Positions 55,969-64,000 of a stretch of 64,000 bases of DNA are shown piece after piece (within the stretch, counting starts at the first letter, position 1; each line of letters opens with the position of its first letter). Origin of the DNA: Marinobacter sp. 2_MG-2023 (lineage in GTDB: Bacteria; Pseudomonadota; Gammaproteobacteria; Pseudomonadales; Oleiphilaceae). The notes beneath the pieces were generated by a model. It saw nothing but the letters and a program-made list of their open reading frames with translations, did not search any database and had not been told where the DNA came from. Location: contig NZ_JAUOPH010000003.1 of assembly GCF_030546935.1 (NCBI RefSeq), positions 310,001-374,000 of the forward strand. The letters are read 5' to 3'. Position numbers and translations under genes: made by a program.

Positions 55969-57660
55969 TTGACGCTACCTTTCACATACCTCGGTGACCT
56001 TGCAAAGTCAGCAAATTATTCGTTGATGGACTCCCTCAATTGCGATCCTGACGCGAAAGCAAATGGCCGCGACCACGAGCCGCGCCAGGTTTTTACGGGC
56101 CACTTTGTGCCCGTAAGCCCCACACCAATCGAAAACCCAGAGTACGTCGTCCACAGCAAAGACTTGTTTCGCGAGCTGGGTTTTGCCGACAGCATGGCCC
56201 AGTCGACCGATTTCGTTCGTGTTTTCTCAGGCGATCTGACGGGCGTTCCAGAGCCTATGCGAAAGGTTGGTTGGGCGTGCGGCTACGCACTTTCTATCTA
56301 CGGCACAGAATACACCCAGCAGTGCCCATTCCAGACTGGCAACGGATACGGCGATGGGCGGGCGATTTCAGTGTTTGAGTCGGTTATCAAGGGCCGACGT
56401 CTGGAAATGCAGCTAAAAGGCAGTGGCCGGACGCCATATTGCCGCGGCGGCGATGGTCGGGCCGTTCTGCGCTCGAGTGTACGGGAGTTCCTGGCGCAGG
56501 AGCATATGCACGCACTCGGGGTACCGACGTCACGGTCCTTGAGTCTGTACGTTTCGAAAACGGAGAAGGTGCAGCGACCATGGTATTCGGAGGGCTCACA
56601 CTCCCAAAACCCAGACATACTCGTCTTTGAACCCGTCGCCATAACAACGAGGGTAGCGCCGTCGTTCATTCGGGTCGGACAGCTTGAGCTCTTCGCGCGG
56701 CGAGCCCGCAAACACGAACACCCGCAAGCGATGGAGGAGCTTGAGAAGCTAGTGTTGCATTTGATTGACCGTGAGTACGGAGACGTGATCGACCATACGC
56801 TGGCCACTACCGAAAAAGTGGTGTTGTTGGCACGCGAATTCCGCAGGCGACTCACATCGCTAGTGGCGAACTGGATCCGGGTTGGCTACTGCCAGGGCAA
56901 CTTCAATAGCGACAACTGCGCGGCCGGCGGCTTCACACTCGACTACGGCCCCTTCGGATTCTGCGATGTGTTTGATCCGCGTTTCCAGCCATGGACGGGT
57001 GGGGGACTTCACTATTCATTCCTGAACCAGCCGGCTGCAGCAGAGCGTAACTTCCACACGTTTTGTTCCGCGTTGCGGCCATTGCTTACCGAGTATCGCG
57101 AGAGCGTGCAGCAACTTGATGAGATCAGAGAGGGTTTTGCGGGTGTGATGCAGGCGGAAATGGAAAGCATGTGGGCTGCAAAACTGGGGCTTGCAGACTT
57201 TCACCCGGCACTGTTTAGCGAACTTGCAACGCTGATGGTGCAAACGCCAGTGGATTACACCATTTTCTTCCGCGAGCTCTCAAACGTACCCGACAACATT
57301 ACTCCGCTGAAAAAGAGCTTTTATAAAAACTCAAGGAATGTTTCCGATCCGTTGGAGTTCGAGAAGCGCTGGTCGGCATGGCTTGGAAAATGGAAATCGG
57401 CCGCTCAATCTCGCTCTCGCGAGGCGCAGTCGCGGGAGATGAAACTTGCCAACCCGAAATACATTTTGCGGGAATGGTTGGTTGTGCCTGCGTATCAACA
57501 AGCAGCAGCGGGTAATTATTCTTTGATTCGAGAGCTCCAGAAAGTCATGACGCAGCCCTATGAAGAGCAATCGGAAGACGTAGAGGAGAAATACTACAGG
57601 CTGAAGCCTGCAGAGTTATTTGATATCGGCGGATCGTCCCATTACAGCTGCTCTTCGTAG
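55969..57660 (+). CDS. selO: Protein adenylyltransferase SelO (YdiU family)
   Basis: 563 residues from TTG 55969 (weak ribosome site). Pseudokinase-fold AMPylase landmarks: [54 protein letters not shown] (ATP-inverting Lys/Arg region), [38 protein letters not shown] (metal Asp). The C-terminus SHYSCSS carries Cys where many eukaryotic and some bacterial relatives have selenocysteine. It transfers AMP to Ser/Thr/Tyr of redox-linked proteins. Here it closes a run with three envelope proteins, an unusual context. Confidence 0.9.
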   Translation: MTLPFTYLGDLAKSANYSLMDSLNCDPDAKANGRDHEPRQVFTGHFVPVSPTPIENPEYVVHSKDLFRELGFADSMAQSTDFVRVFSGDLTGVPEPMRKVGWACGYALSIYGTEYTQQCPFQTGNGYGDGRAISVFESVIKGRRLEMQLKGSGRTPYCRGGDGRAVLRSSVREFLAQEHMHALGVPTSRSLSLYVSKTEKVQRPWYSEGSHSQNPDILVFEPVAITTRVAPSFIRVGQLELFARRARKHEHPQAMEELEKLVLHLIDREYGDVIDHTLATTEKVVLLAREFRRRLTSLVANWIRVGYCQGNFNSDNCAAGGFTLDYGPFGFCDVFDPRFQPWTGGGLHYSFLNQPAAAERNFHTFCSALRPLLTEYRESVQQLDEIREGFAGVMQAEMESMWAAKLGLADFHPALFSELATLMVQTPVDYTIFFRELSNVPDNITPLKKSFYKNSRNVSDPLEFEKRWSAWLGKWKSAAQSRSREAQSREMKLANPKYILREWLVVPAYQQAAAGNYSLIRELQKVMTQPYEEQSEDVEEKYYRLKPAELFDIGGSSHYSCSS

Positions 57661-57711
57661 CTGTTATGAACCCAATAATAAGTTGAGGTAGACGTGTTTG
57701 CCTGATCCACT

Positions 57712-59547
57712 TTGTTGATCGCAGTCACTGCTGGTATTGAGCTTGGCCTATTAATTGCTTTTCATTCGATAGTTATTAATAGTGACAAACTCTGGCGCAG
57801 GCCAATACTCAAGAGCGAATCAGCGTTGAAGGAACCTTCCGTAACTCAGACAAAAATCAGTTTATGGCGTAACAGCCTGCTAAGGCGTTATCTGGTGCTT
57901 GCGCTGCTGGTCGCTGTACTGCCCCTATTGGTGGTTACCTGGCTCTATGACCGTTTCACTGGCGAATTGCTTGAGAATCTGGGGGAGCAAAAAGTTCAGC
58001 ATTCGATGAATGCAACCCGTGCTGCATTGTCTGGCTTTCTGAAAGCCCGGCAGTTTGAACTAGAAACTATTGTAGATTTGCCTGATATCGAGCGGTTCGT
58101 TTCAGGGGATCCGCTCTCACCGGAGTTGGAGTCAACTCGTGCGTTGATCAGCTTCGAGACGGACAGCTTCGATATCTATGGTGTACTTTTCTTTGATGCC
58201 CAATGGCAATTAAAAACGGCGTTACCCGGTGTTGTATCATCGGGATCGCCTTATTGGGGCGAAAAGCAGTTATCTCTGGCGGGGCTGCCGAGGAGAAATT
58301 TTGCTGATTTCGTATTGATTGGCCCCCAAGCACCTCTCCCCGGTCGTTCAGGCTGGTTTTTGTTTGCAGCGCCATTACCGGCGACTTCAGGCGAAACGTC
58401 CTCTTCTGGATTTGTGGCCTTACATGTTCGGTTTGCCAGCCTGACCGAACTACTCAAAAGCCAGGCTCGGATCGACGGGTTCAGGCCACTCTTAAGTACC
58501 GCCGAAGGGCATAGATTTACGGTGAATGGTCAACCTGCAATGGAGCAGACTCCCAGCTGGCTCAGTGAAGAGTTTGCCCCGGGTTGGTCAATTGAAGTAA
58601 TCAAACACGATCCGGCTGTTGATCTTAGCCAGGAACTCAGGCGCCCCGTTTTTCTGCTGGGTGTGGGCGCGTCTGTGGTACTTGTTGGCGGCTTCTTCAT
58701 GACTCTTATCCTGCGACTAAAACGAAGGTTTGTGCCCTTAATAGAGGGCGCGGAAGCGGTCTCTCGAGGGGATTGGAATGTGCATATCCCTCCCGACGGG
58801 AATGATGAGATAACCCTGCTTGCCAGAGCCTTCAATCGAATGGGTGGAAGGCTTAAGGCGCTGATTGACTCGCGTCTGGAGGTTGAAAAGAAAGCTGTTC
58901 TTGGGGAATTCTCTGCCAGTATCGCCCATGAGGTACGTAACCCGCTGGCCACCATCAAAGTGTGCGTCCAGAGTTTTCCAGTAGACGAGGACCCTCGAAG
59001 CAAGGAGCTGATTACGCTGGTTCTGGAGGAAATCGATCGTGTAAATGGCGTAGTTGAAAACCTTCTAAGCTTTGCCCGGCCTTTCGATCCTGAACGTGTA
59101 TGGTTCACAGGGGGTGACCTGCTACGGCGTTTGGCGGCGCTGATTGAACCCCTTGCCGTCAGGGAGAACACCAACCTGTTTCTCTCGGGTGACATGGACG
59201 CGTGTCTGTGTGTGGATGAAAATCAGATTCAACAAGTGCTTATGAACCTGGCGCTCAACAGCATTCAGGCGATGCCGGAGGGTGGCGAGTTGAGGCTGGA
59301 TGTTCAGGCGTTTAAACAAAATACAGTGATCACCGTCAGCGACACGGGTTCTGGTATGACGCCTGAAGCATTGGAGAGGGCTACGGAACCCTTCTATACC
59401 ACCCGAACTCAGGGAACGGGGTTGGGATTGTCAATTTCAAAACGTTTGGTGCAGCTCAATGGTGGGAAGCTGAGCATTAACAGTGAACCAGGCACTGGCA
59501 CACGGGTGTCGCTTATTTTCAACGCTTCTAAGGGCACTCATGGATAA
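57712..59547 (+). CDS. Membrane sensor histidine kinase (NtrB/AtoS-like)
   Basis: 611 residues as opened from TTG 57712; a TTG at 57826 (573 residues) is an equally possible start and neither has a strong ribosome site. Numbering from 57712: membrane helix about 59-78, periplasmic sensor region about 80-312, second helix about 313-333, HAMP 335-385, HisKA with His406 (EFSASIAHEVRNPLATIKV), HATPase with N box MNLALNSIQAMP, G1 DTGSGM and G2 GTGLGLS. No receiver domain. The response regulator gene overlaps its end by 8 bp, so they are a cognate pair; the layout is that of kinases that control sigma-54 activators. Confidence 0.9.
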   Translation: MLIAVTAGIELGLLIAFHSIVINSDKLWRRPILKSESALKEPSVTQTKISLWRNSLLRRYLVLALLVAVLPLLVVTWLYDRFTGELLENLGEQKVQHSMNATRAALSGFLKARQFELETIVDLPDIERFVSGDPLSPELESTRALISFETDSFDIYGVLFFDAQWQLKTALPGVVSSGSPYWGEKQLSLAGLPRRNFADFVLIGPQAPLPGRSGWFLFAAPLPATSGETSSSGFVALHVRFASLTELLKSQARIDGFRPLLSTAEGHRFTVNGQPAMEQTPSWLSEEFAPGWSIEVIKHDPAVDLSQELRRPVFLLGVGASVVLVGGFFMTLILRLKRRFVPLIEGAEAVSRGDWNVHIPPDGNDEITLLARAFNRMGGRLKALIDSRLEVEKKAVLGEFSASIAHEVRNPLATIKVCVQSFPVDEDPRSKELITLVLEEIDRVNGVVENLLSFARPFDPERVWFTGGDLLRRLAALIEPLAVRENTNLFLSGDMDACLCVDENQIQQVLMNLALNSIQAMPEGGELRLDVQAFKQNTVITVSDTGSGMTPEALERATEPFYTTRTQGTGLGLSISKRLVQLNGGKLSINSEPGTGTRVSLIFNASKGTHG

Positions 59548-60898
59548 GGCACTGATTCTGATTATTGATGATGAGCAGCGACTGGTGCGTTCGCTGCAGT
59601 TGGCACTGGAAACGGATGGCTACCGGATTGCCGCTGCCCATACGGGTAATGAAGGCATTGAGACGGCGCTGGACTGTCAGCCGGACCTGGTATTACTGGA
59701 TCTGCGGCTACCGGACCTCAGTGGCCTGGAAGTGTTAAAACAGTTACAACTGCAGTTGGCTGGCTGTCCAGTCGTCATGTTTTCAGCTCATGGTGACATC
59801 AAGGTCGCAATCGAAGCGGTTAAAAGTGGCGCTCTGGATTTTATTACCAAACCCTTTGATATCCATGAACTGAAATCTTTGATTGCCCGCACGCTCGAGC
59901 GCTGCAGGCTGGATAAAGAGGTGCGTTTTTTTCGCGAGCGCCAACTGGGAGAAGTTCGGCTGATCGGTCGGAGCGAGGCAATGCGGCGCTTGCACGAAGA
60001 TCTGACCCGAATCGCGCGTAGTGGTGCCAAAACTCTGCTGTTACAAGGTGCCTCGGGCACTGGTAAAACGGCCGTTGCAAGGGAAATCCATCAACTATCG
60101 AAGGTGGCTTCTGGCCCTTTTGTTGAGGTGAATTGCGCAGCCTTGCCCGAACACTTGCTGGAAGCCGAGCTTTTCGGAGCAGAAAAGGGTGCTTACACGG
60201 GGGCTCACCAACGTCGTTCAGGTCTCGTGGAGTTGGCGAATGGCGGGACCCTGTTTCTGGACGAGATTGGTGAGATGCCGCTGGCGCTGCAGGCCAAACT
60301 GCTGAGTTTTCTTGAAGATCATAGCTACCGCCCCATCGGTTCCAGCCGCGTTTATCAGGCCGAAGCGCGTATTGTTGCAGCCACCAATCGCGAGCTGGGG
60401 CAGGCGGCGGAAGAGGGCAGCTTCAGAGCAGACCTTTATTACCGTCTTAATGTGATGCCGATTCGTGTGCCGGCACTGGTAGAGCGAAGGGACGATATCC
60501 CTTTGCTGATCGAGCATTTCAGCCTTAAGATGGCTGCCAGTGAGGGCTGTTCACCTGTGTTGTTTGAGCCAGAGGTTTTGGAGCACCTGAAAGGTTACGT
60601 ATGGCCTGGCAATATTCGCGAGCTGAAGAACCTCCTGGAGCGACTGACAGTGCTCTATCCTGGTGAAGTTGTAACACTTCACATGCTGCCTCCGGAAATG
60701 CAACTGATCGACGCTCCAGAGCCATCCGCCGACCCGTCTGATGCTTCTATTAGTGATCGCCTGGCCGAAACAGAGCGGGATATTATCATCAGAACCCTGG
60801 AGCAGGCAGGCGGGCGCAAGGGCGTTGCAGCGGTAAAGCTGGGCATATCCCGGCATGCACTCAAACGACGATTACAGAAGTTGGGGATTGCAGAATGA
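59540..60898 (+). CDS. NtrC-family sigma-54-dependent response regulator
   Basis: 452 residues from ATG 59540, overlapping the kinase gene. Receiver domain with acidic pair 10-11, phospho-acceptor Asp54 and Lys104. AAA+ domain: Walker A GASGTGKT (170-177), sigma-54 contact loop GAYTGA (about 217-222, the common GAFTGA with Tyr for Phe), Walker [15 protein letters not shown]-terminal Fis-type helix-turn-helix ([20 protein letters not shown]). It should bind paired inverted repeats upstream of a sigma-54 promoter; three such sites lie just downstream of this operon. Confidence 0.93.
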   Translation: MDKALILIIDDEQRLVRSLQLALETDGYRIAAAHTGNEGIETALDCQPDLVLLDLRLPDLSGLEVLKQLQLQLAGCPVVMFSAHGDIKVAIEAVKSGALDFITKPFDIHELKSLIARTLERCRLDKEVRFFRERQLGEVRLIGRSEAMRRLHEDLTRIARSGAKTLLLQGASGTGKTAVAREIHQLSKVASGPFVEVNCAALPEHLLEAELFGAEKGAYTGAHQRRSGLVELANGGTLFLDEIGEMPLALQAKLLSFLEDHSYRPIGSSRVYQAEARIVAATNRELGQAAEEGSFRADLYYRLNVMPIRVPALVERRDDIPLLIEHFSLKMAASEGCSPVLFEPEVLEHLKGYVWPGNIRELKNLLERLTVLYPGEVVTLHMLPPEMQLIDAPEPSADPSDASISDRLAETERDIIIRTLEQAGGRKGVAAVKLGISRHALKRRLQKLGIAE

Positions 60899-62181
60899 AA
60901 CTCCAGAGTCGTTTGAGTGTATCGCGTTCCTTTCGCAAGGCACTGATTGCGACCATTGCACTCTTGTCAGTATTGCCCTCAGCTTATGGACAGGAACCCC
61001 GGGCTATTGATGAACCGGTAGAACCCGACGTGACGATCGGCTGTCTGTATCCTCTTACTGGTCCGATGGGATTTTTTGGTCGTGACGCGGATGTGGCATT
61101 GGGTATGGCGGTGGATCAAATTGAGCACTTGAACCAAACGCTCGTAAACAGCGGTGAGCCCGGCCCCTATCCGCGCCTGAAGGTACTCCTCGAAGACAGC
61201 AAGGGCAAACGCCACCGTAGCGCTACTCTGGCCCGGCAACTGGTTGAAGAACAAGGCGTTGATATTCTGTGTGGCGTCGTTTATTCGAGTATTGCTCTTG
61301 AGATCAGCGCTTATGCTGAACGGCAGAAGGTCCTTTTCATTGGTGGGGGGCACACGTCATCAAGGCTAACGGAGGTACCCGTCAACCCCTGGTACTTCAT
61401 GGTCAATAATGACAGTCGTCAATCCATGCGGGCCGGTGCGCGCTACCTCAAAGAAATACAGACTGCTAATCCCTGGACCACACTGGCCTACGTCGGCCCT
61501 GACTATGACTATGGCCATCAGGCTTTGGATGACCTGTTAGAGGGCTTGGAGTCTCTTGAGGTGCCCTTCAAACTCACCGATGAGTACTATCCAAAACTCT
61601 CGGAGCCGGATTTTTCCGCGTATATCGAAGCACTGTTGGTTTCGCCGCCGGATATCGTGGTCTGCAATTTTTTCGGTGATGATTTCGCCAATTTTGTACG
61701 TCAGGCACACCAGCAGGGACTGTTGGAGGTAAGTCAGTTGGCTAACTTCGATACCGGAGGAGGGTACAGTGTGATGTCGGCGCTGGGGGATGACATGCCT
61801 CCCGGCGTGATTCTTTCAGGGCATCACCACAATAACTGGCCTGACACTCCGGTTAACCGTGAGTTTGTAGAAGAGTTCTATCGAAGGAGCGGCCGGTATC
61901 CCAATTTCATGGCTCAGACCAGTTATTCCGTCGTTCTGGCGGTGGCTGAGGCCTGGCGGAACGCCGAGGTTAAAGATGCCGAAGGTGTGCGCCAGGCATT
62001 AGAGGGATTGGAGTTGTCATTACCGGAGGATCCTCAAGGCTTTCAATCGTGGATAGACCCTGTCAGCCATCAGATGATGCAGGTTATCGCTATTGGCGAG
62101 TCGCTTCCCAACGAAGACTATCCACCCGCAACACGTATGTTGGGGAACTGGAAGATCTATATGCCGGAGCTGAGCCGTTGA
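60895..62181 (+). CDS. Periplasmic substrate-binding protein (Peripla_BP_6-like) of the sensor operon
   Basis: 428 residues, start overlapping the regulator's stop (ATGA). Signal peptide about 1-32 (FRKALIATIALLSVLPSAYG). Type 1 periplasmic-binding fold of the branched-chain amino acid/urea/amide class: IGCLYPLTGPMGFFGRDADV, LLEDSKGKRHRSATLARQLV, GVVYSSIALEISAYAERQKV, YVGPDYDYGHQALDDLLEGL and FMAQTSYSVVLAVAEAWRNA. No transport genes follow. Being coupled to a kinase and a regulator, it probably carries a ligand to the kinase; feeding an ABC transporter elsewhere is the alternative. Confidence 0.85.
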   Translation: MKLQSRLSVSRSFRKALIATIALLSVLPSAYGQEPRAIDEPVEPDVTIGCLYPLTGPMGFFGRDADVALGMAVDQIEHLNQTLVNSGEPGPYPRLKVLLEDSKGKRHRSATLARQLVEEQGVDILCGVVYSSIALEISAYAERQKVLFIGGGHTSSRLTEVPVNPWYFMVNNDSRQSMRAGARYLKEIQTANPWTTLAYVGPDYDYGHQALDDLLEGLESLEVPFKLTDEYYPKLSEPDFSAYIEALLVSPPDIVVCNFFGDDFANFVRQAHQQGLLEVSQLANFDTGGGYSVMSALGDDMPPGVILSGHHHNNWPDTPVNREFVEEFYRRSGRYPNFMAQTSYSVVLAVAEAWRNAEVKDAEGVRQALEGLELSLPEDPQGFQSWIDPVSHQMMQVIAIGESLPNEDYPPATRMLGNWKIYMPELSR

Positions 62182-62253
62182 AGCGTTGAAGTTGGTGAGC
62201 TCCGGTCAGTCTGATTATACGCCAATGATAGTTTCGGTTTCCTTGCCCCATGG

Positions 62254-62337
62254 TTCATGAGCGGTGTCCGCTCATGAACGGGTTTATTATGAGCGTTACC
62301 CGCTCATAGTCCGATCAAAACTGAGCGCTTTCCGCTC
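62254..62337. promoter_or_regulatory. Three helically phased inverted-repeat activator sites
   Basis: GAGCG-N5-CGCTC occurs at 62259-62273, 62291-62305 and 62323-62337; centres are 62266, 62298 and 62330, exactly 32 bp apart (about three helical turns). The first extends to 11-bp arms TTCATGAGCGG / CCGCTCATGAA around TGT, the second to 8-bp arms TATGAGCG / CGCTCATA. Such arrays are typical upstream sites of NtrC-type activators. Confidence 0.85.
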
Positions 62338-62410
62338 GCTCCCCCGCACCACCTGGGCTTTCCTGTAAAGTTTTCTAATAAAAACAATAGCCTGTTGGTT
62401 TTTCCTCAGT

Positions 62411-62426
62411 TGGCATTGGCCTTGCT
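62411..62426 (+). promoter_or_regulatory. Sigma-54 promoter of the acyl-CoA ligase gene
   Basis: TGGCATTGGCCTTGCT matches TGGCAC-N5-TTGCW with GG at 62412 and GC at 62424, the required 10-base separation. Transcription would begin near 62437, about 28 bp before the start codon, and the three activator sites would be centred near -107, -139 and -171. Confidence 0.85.
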
Positions 62427-62464
62427 CTACCCATGACAGAGCTCCAATAAAAACGAGGCCAATG

Positions 62465-64000
62465 ATGAAAAAAACCAAGCTGCTCCCCAGCGCCGAAAAT
62501 GCTTATGAATACCCGCTACTGATCAAAAGCCTATTGCTGTCAGGTAAGCGTTATTCCCCAAATCGCGAAATCGTGTATAGCGATATCACCCGTTACGACT
62601 ACCTGACTTTGAATGAGCGCATCGCGCGTCTGGCCAATGCACTGGAGAAGGCCGGTATCGGTGCCGGTGACACAGTGGCGGTCATGGATTGGGACAGCAA
62701 TCGGTACCTGGAAGCCTATTTTGCCATTCCCATGATTGGGGCTGTGTTGCATCACGTGAATATTCGTCTGAGCCCTGACCAGATTATCTACACCATGAAT
62801 CACGCAGAAGACGACATGGTGCTGGTTCACGACGATTTTTTACCGTTGGTCGAGCAAGTGGCTCCCGAACTCAACACTGTGCGTGGCTATATTCAGCTGA
62901 CAGATTCTTCAACCGCTGCACCCACCACGTTGAACGTTGTTGGCGAGTACGAATCGATGCTGGCTGAAGCTCTCTCAGAGTATGACTTCCCGGATTTTGA
63001 CGAGAACTCGATCGCAACGACTTTTTATACGACGGGAACTACCGGCAATCCGAAAGGCGTGTACTTCAGTCACCGCCAATTGGTGCTTCATACATTGGTT
63101 ACAGCTATCTCACTTGGCAGCTCGGACGCAAACGCCATGTTGCGTAGCGACGATGTCTATATGCCCATGACCCCCATGTTCCATGTTCATGCCTGGGGTG
63201 TTCCCTATATCGCCACAATGCTCGGAGTAAAACAGGTCTATCCGGGTCGTTACGAGCCGAACCGGTTGGTTCAGCTGTTCCGCGATGAGGGCGTTACCTT
63301 CTCTCACGGCGTCCCGACTGTGCTGCAGATGGTACTCAATTGCGAAGAAGCAAAAAGCACGGACCTGTCTGGCTGGAACATGCTCACCGGGGGCTCCGCG
63401 CCGACCCAGGCTCTGTCCGCCCAGATGGCGGATCGAGGAATCAATTTCGTAACTGCATACGGCATGTCCGAGACCTGCCCGGTTATCACGATGGTTAACC
63501 TGAAAGATGAAGAGCGTGCGCTGCCGATCGCTGAGCAAAGCGCAGCTCGCATCCTCGCTGGCGTCGCAACACCTTTGGTTGATATTCGAATCGTTGACAC
63601 CGAAGGCAAGGATGTTCCGCACGATGGCGAGTCTGTTGGTGAAGTGGTCGCACGTGCTCCCTGGCTGACTCAGGGCTACCTGAAGGAGCCGGAGAAAGGC
63701 GCTGAGCTTTGGGAAGGCGGCTGGCTACACACCGGAGATGTGGGTTCGATTGATGGCAATAGTACCTTGCAGATCAAGGATCGAATCAAAGATGTGATCA
63801 AGACCGGTGGCGAGTGGATCTCAACCATTGAACTGGAAAACCTGATCAGCAAGCACGAGGCGGTATCGGAAGTAGCCGTGGTTGGCGTTCCTGATGAGCG
63901 CTGGGATGAGCGTCCGGTCGCTACCATCGTGGTCAGAGAAGGTGCTGATGTGAGCTCCGACGCTATCAAGGCCCACCTGAAGCAGTTTGTCGAAAGCGGT
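62465..64000 (+). CDS. Medium/long-chain acyl-CoA ligase (AlkK/FadD-like), 3' partial
   Basis: 512 residues visible from ATG 62465 (ATG 62462 also in frame); the frame is open at the right edge and probably lacks about 30 codons. Adenylate-forming enzyme: P-loop FYTTGTTGNPKGVYFSHR, TPMFHVHAWGVPYIATM, AYGMSETCPVITMV, WLHTGDVGSIDG, and DRIKDVIKTGGEWISTIELE. The FHVHAWG and PYIATMLG text is closest to AlkK-type medium-chain ligases used in alkane and fatty-acid degradation. It activates a fatty acid to acyl-CoA with ATP. It is read from a sigma-54 promoter preceded by activator sites, next to a kinase-regulator operon. Confidence 0.9.
   Translation, partial: MKKTKLLPSAENAYEYPLLIKSLLLSGKRYSPNREIVYSDITRYDYLTLNERIARLANALEKAGIGAGDTVAVMDWDSNRYLEAYFAIPMIGAVLHHVNIRLSPDQIIYTMNHAEDDMVLVHDDFLPLVEQVAPELNTVRGYIQLTDSSTAAPTTLNVVGEYESMLAEALSEYDFPDFDENSIATTFYTTGTTGNPKGVYFSHRQLVLHTLVTAISLGSSDANAMLRSDDVYMPMTPMFHVHAWGVPYIATMLGVKQVYPGRYEPNRLVQLFRDEGVTFSHGVPTVLQMVLNCEEAKSTDLSGWNMLTGGSAPTQALSAQMADRGINFVTAYGMSETCPVITMVNLKDEERALPIAEQSAARILAGVATPLVDIRIVDTEGKDVPHDGESVGEVVARAPWLTQGYLKEPEKGAELWEGGWLHTGDVGSIDGNSTLQIKDRIKDVIKTGGEWISTIELENLISKHEAVSEVAVVGVPDERWDERPVATIVVREGADVSSDAIKAHLKQFVESG

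Noticed and set aside
57640..57660. Possible selenocysteine at the SelO C-terminus
   Set aside because: The relevant codon is TGC (Cys), and the reading frame ends normally with TAG; no in-frame TGA is involved.
62163..62205. CCGGAGCT/AGCTCCGG inverted repeat after the binding-protein gene
   Set aside because: Arms are 26 bases apart and no T run follows, so a terminator is not supported; one arm lies inside the coding sequence.

Overview
The window reads as a chromosomal segment of a marine gammaproteobacterium, most likely Marinobacter or a close relative. This is inferred from gene content: type II secretion, fatty-acid and acyl-CoA genes, malate:quinone oxidoreductase, a Baeyer-Villiger-type monooxygenase and LexA-controlled yebG. 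Base composition is moderate and genes are dense on both strands. I found no rRNA, tRNA, CRISPR array, transposase or prophage block.

Layout. 1-2.6 kb: the 3' part of a superfamily 2 helicase fused to an S24/LexA-like domain and DUF3427. 2.7-7.7 kb: SOUL haem-binding protein, purple-acid-phosphatase-like lipoprotein, AI-2E-type permease, a small unknown protein and a PRC-barrel protein. 8-14.7 kb: enoyl-CoA hydratase and thioesterase, a putative metallopeptidase behind a LexA box, DUF1127 protein divergent from a LysR regulator, an endonuclease/exonuclease/phosphatase-fold membrane protein and a DUF4139 protein. 14.8-19.6 kb (minus strand): operon of an alkyl-DHAP-synthase-like flavoprotein, glycerol-3-phosphate dehydrogenase and an FGGY kinase. 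19.7-28.3 kb: type II secretion, with gspC divergent from gspEFGHIJKLM (no gspD here). 28.4-30.5 kb: acetyltransferase and glutathione reductase. 30.5-35.6 kb (minus): TonB-dependent receptor, periplasmic binding protein and hybrid histidine kinase. 35.7-44.9 kb: tail-anchored J-like protein, SBF transporter with its GntR regulator, monooxygenase, yebG, fabH, a second binding protein, nitronate monooxygenase and a lipase-like hydrolase. 45.1-47.7 kb: Xre-RES toxin-antitoxin pair and mqo.

47.7-54.1 kb is a cluster of three DUF1254/DUF1214 proteins, a 41-residue exported-looking peptide gene not previously delimited by ORF length, and two AraC-type genes. Two of the DUF1254 promoters share an ungapped 49-bp block, which suggests one regulator for both. 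54.3-57.7 kb is a compact four-gene run: outer-membrane barrel, coiled-coil lipoprotein, small exported coiled-coil protein and the protein AMPylase SelO.

57.7-64 kb looks like a signalling unit. A membrane histidine kinase, an NtrC-type response regulator and a periplasmic binding protein are translationally coupled. Immediately downstream lie three copies of GAGCG-N5-CGCTC spaced exactly 32 bp, then a near-consensus sigma-54 promoter in front of a medium/long-chain acyl-CoA ligase that runs off the window. The simplest reading is that the two-component pair senses a fatty-acid-like or related ligand and switches on acyl-CoA activation. This regulatory architecture is the clearest unexplained system in the window.
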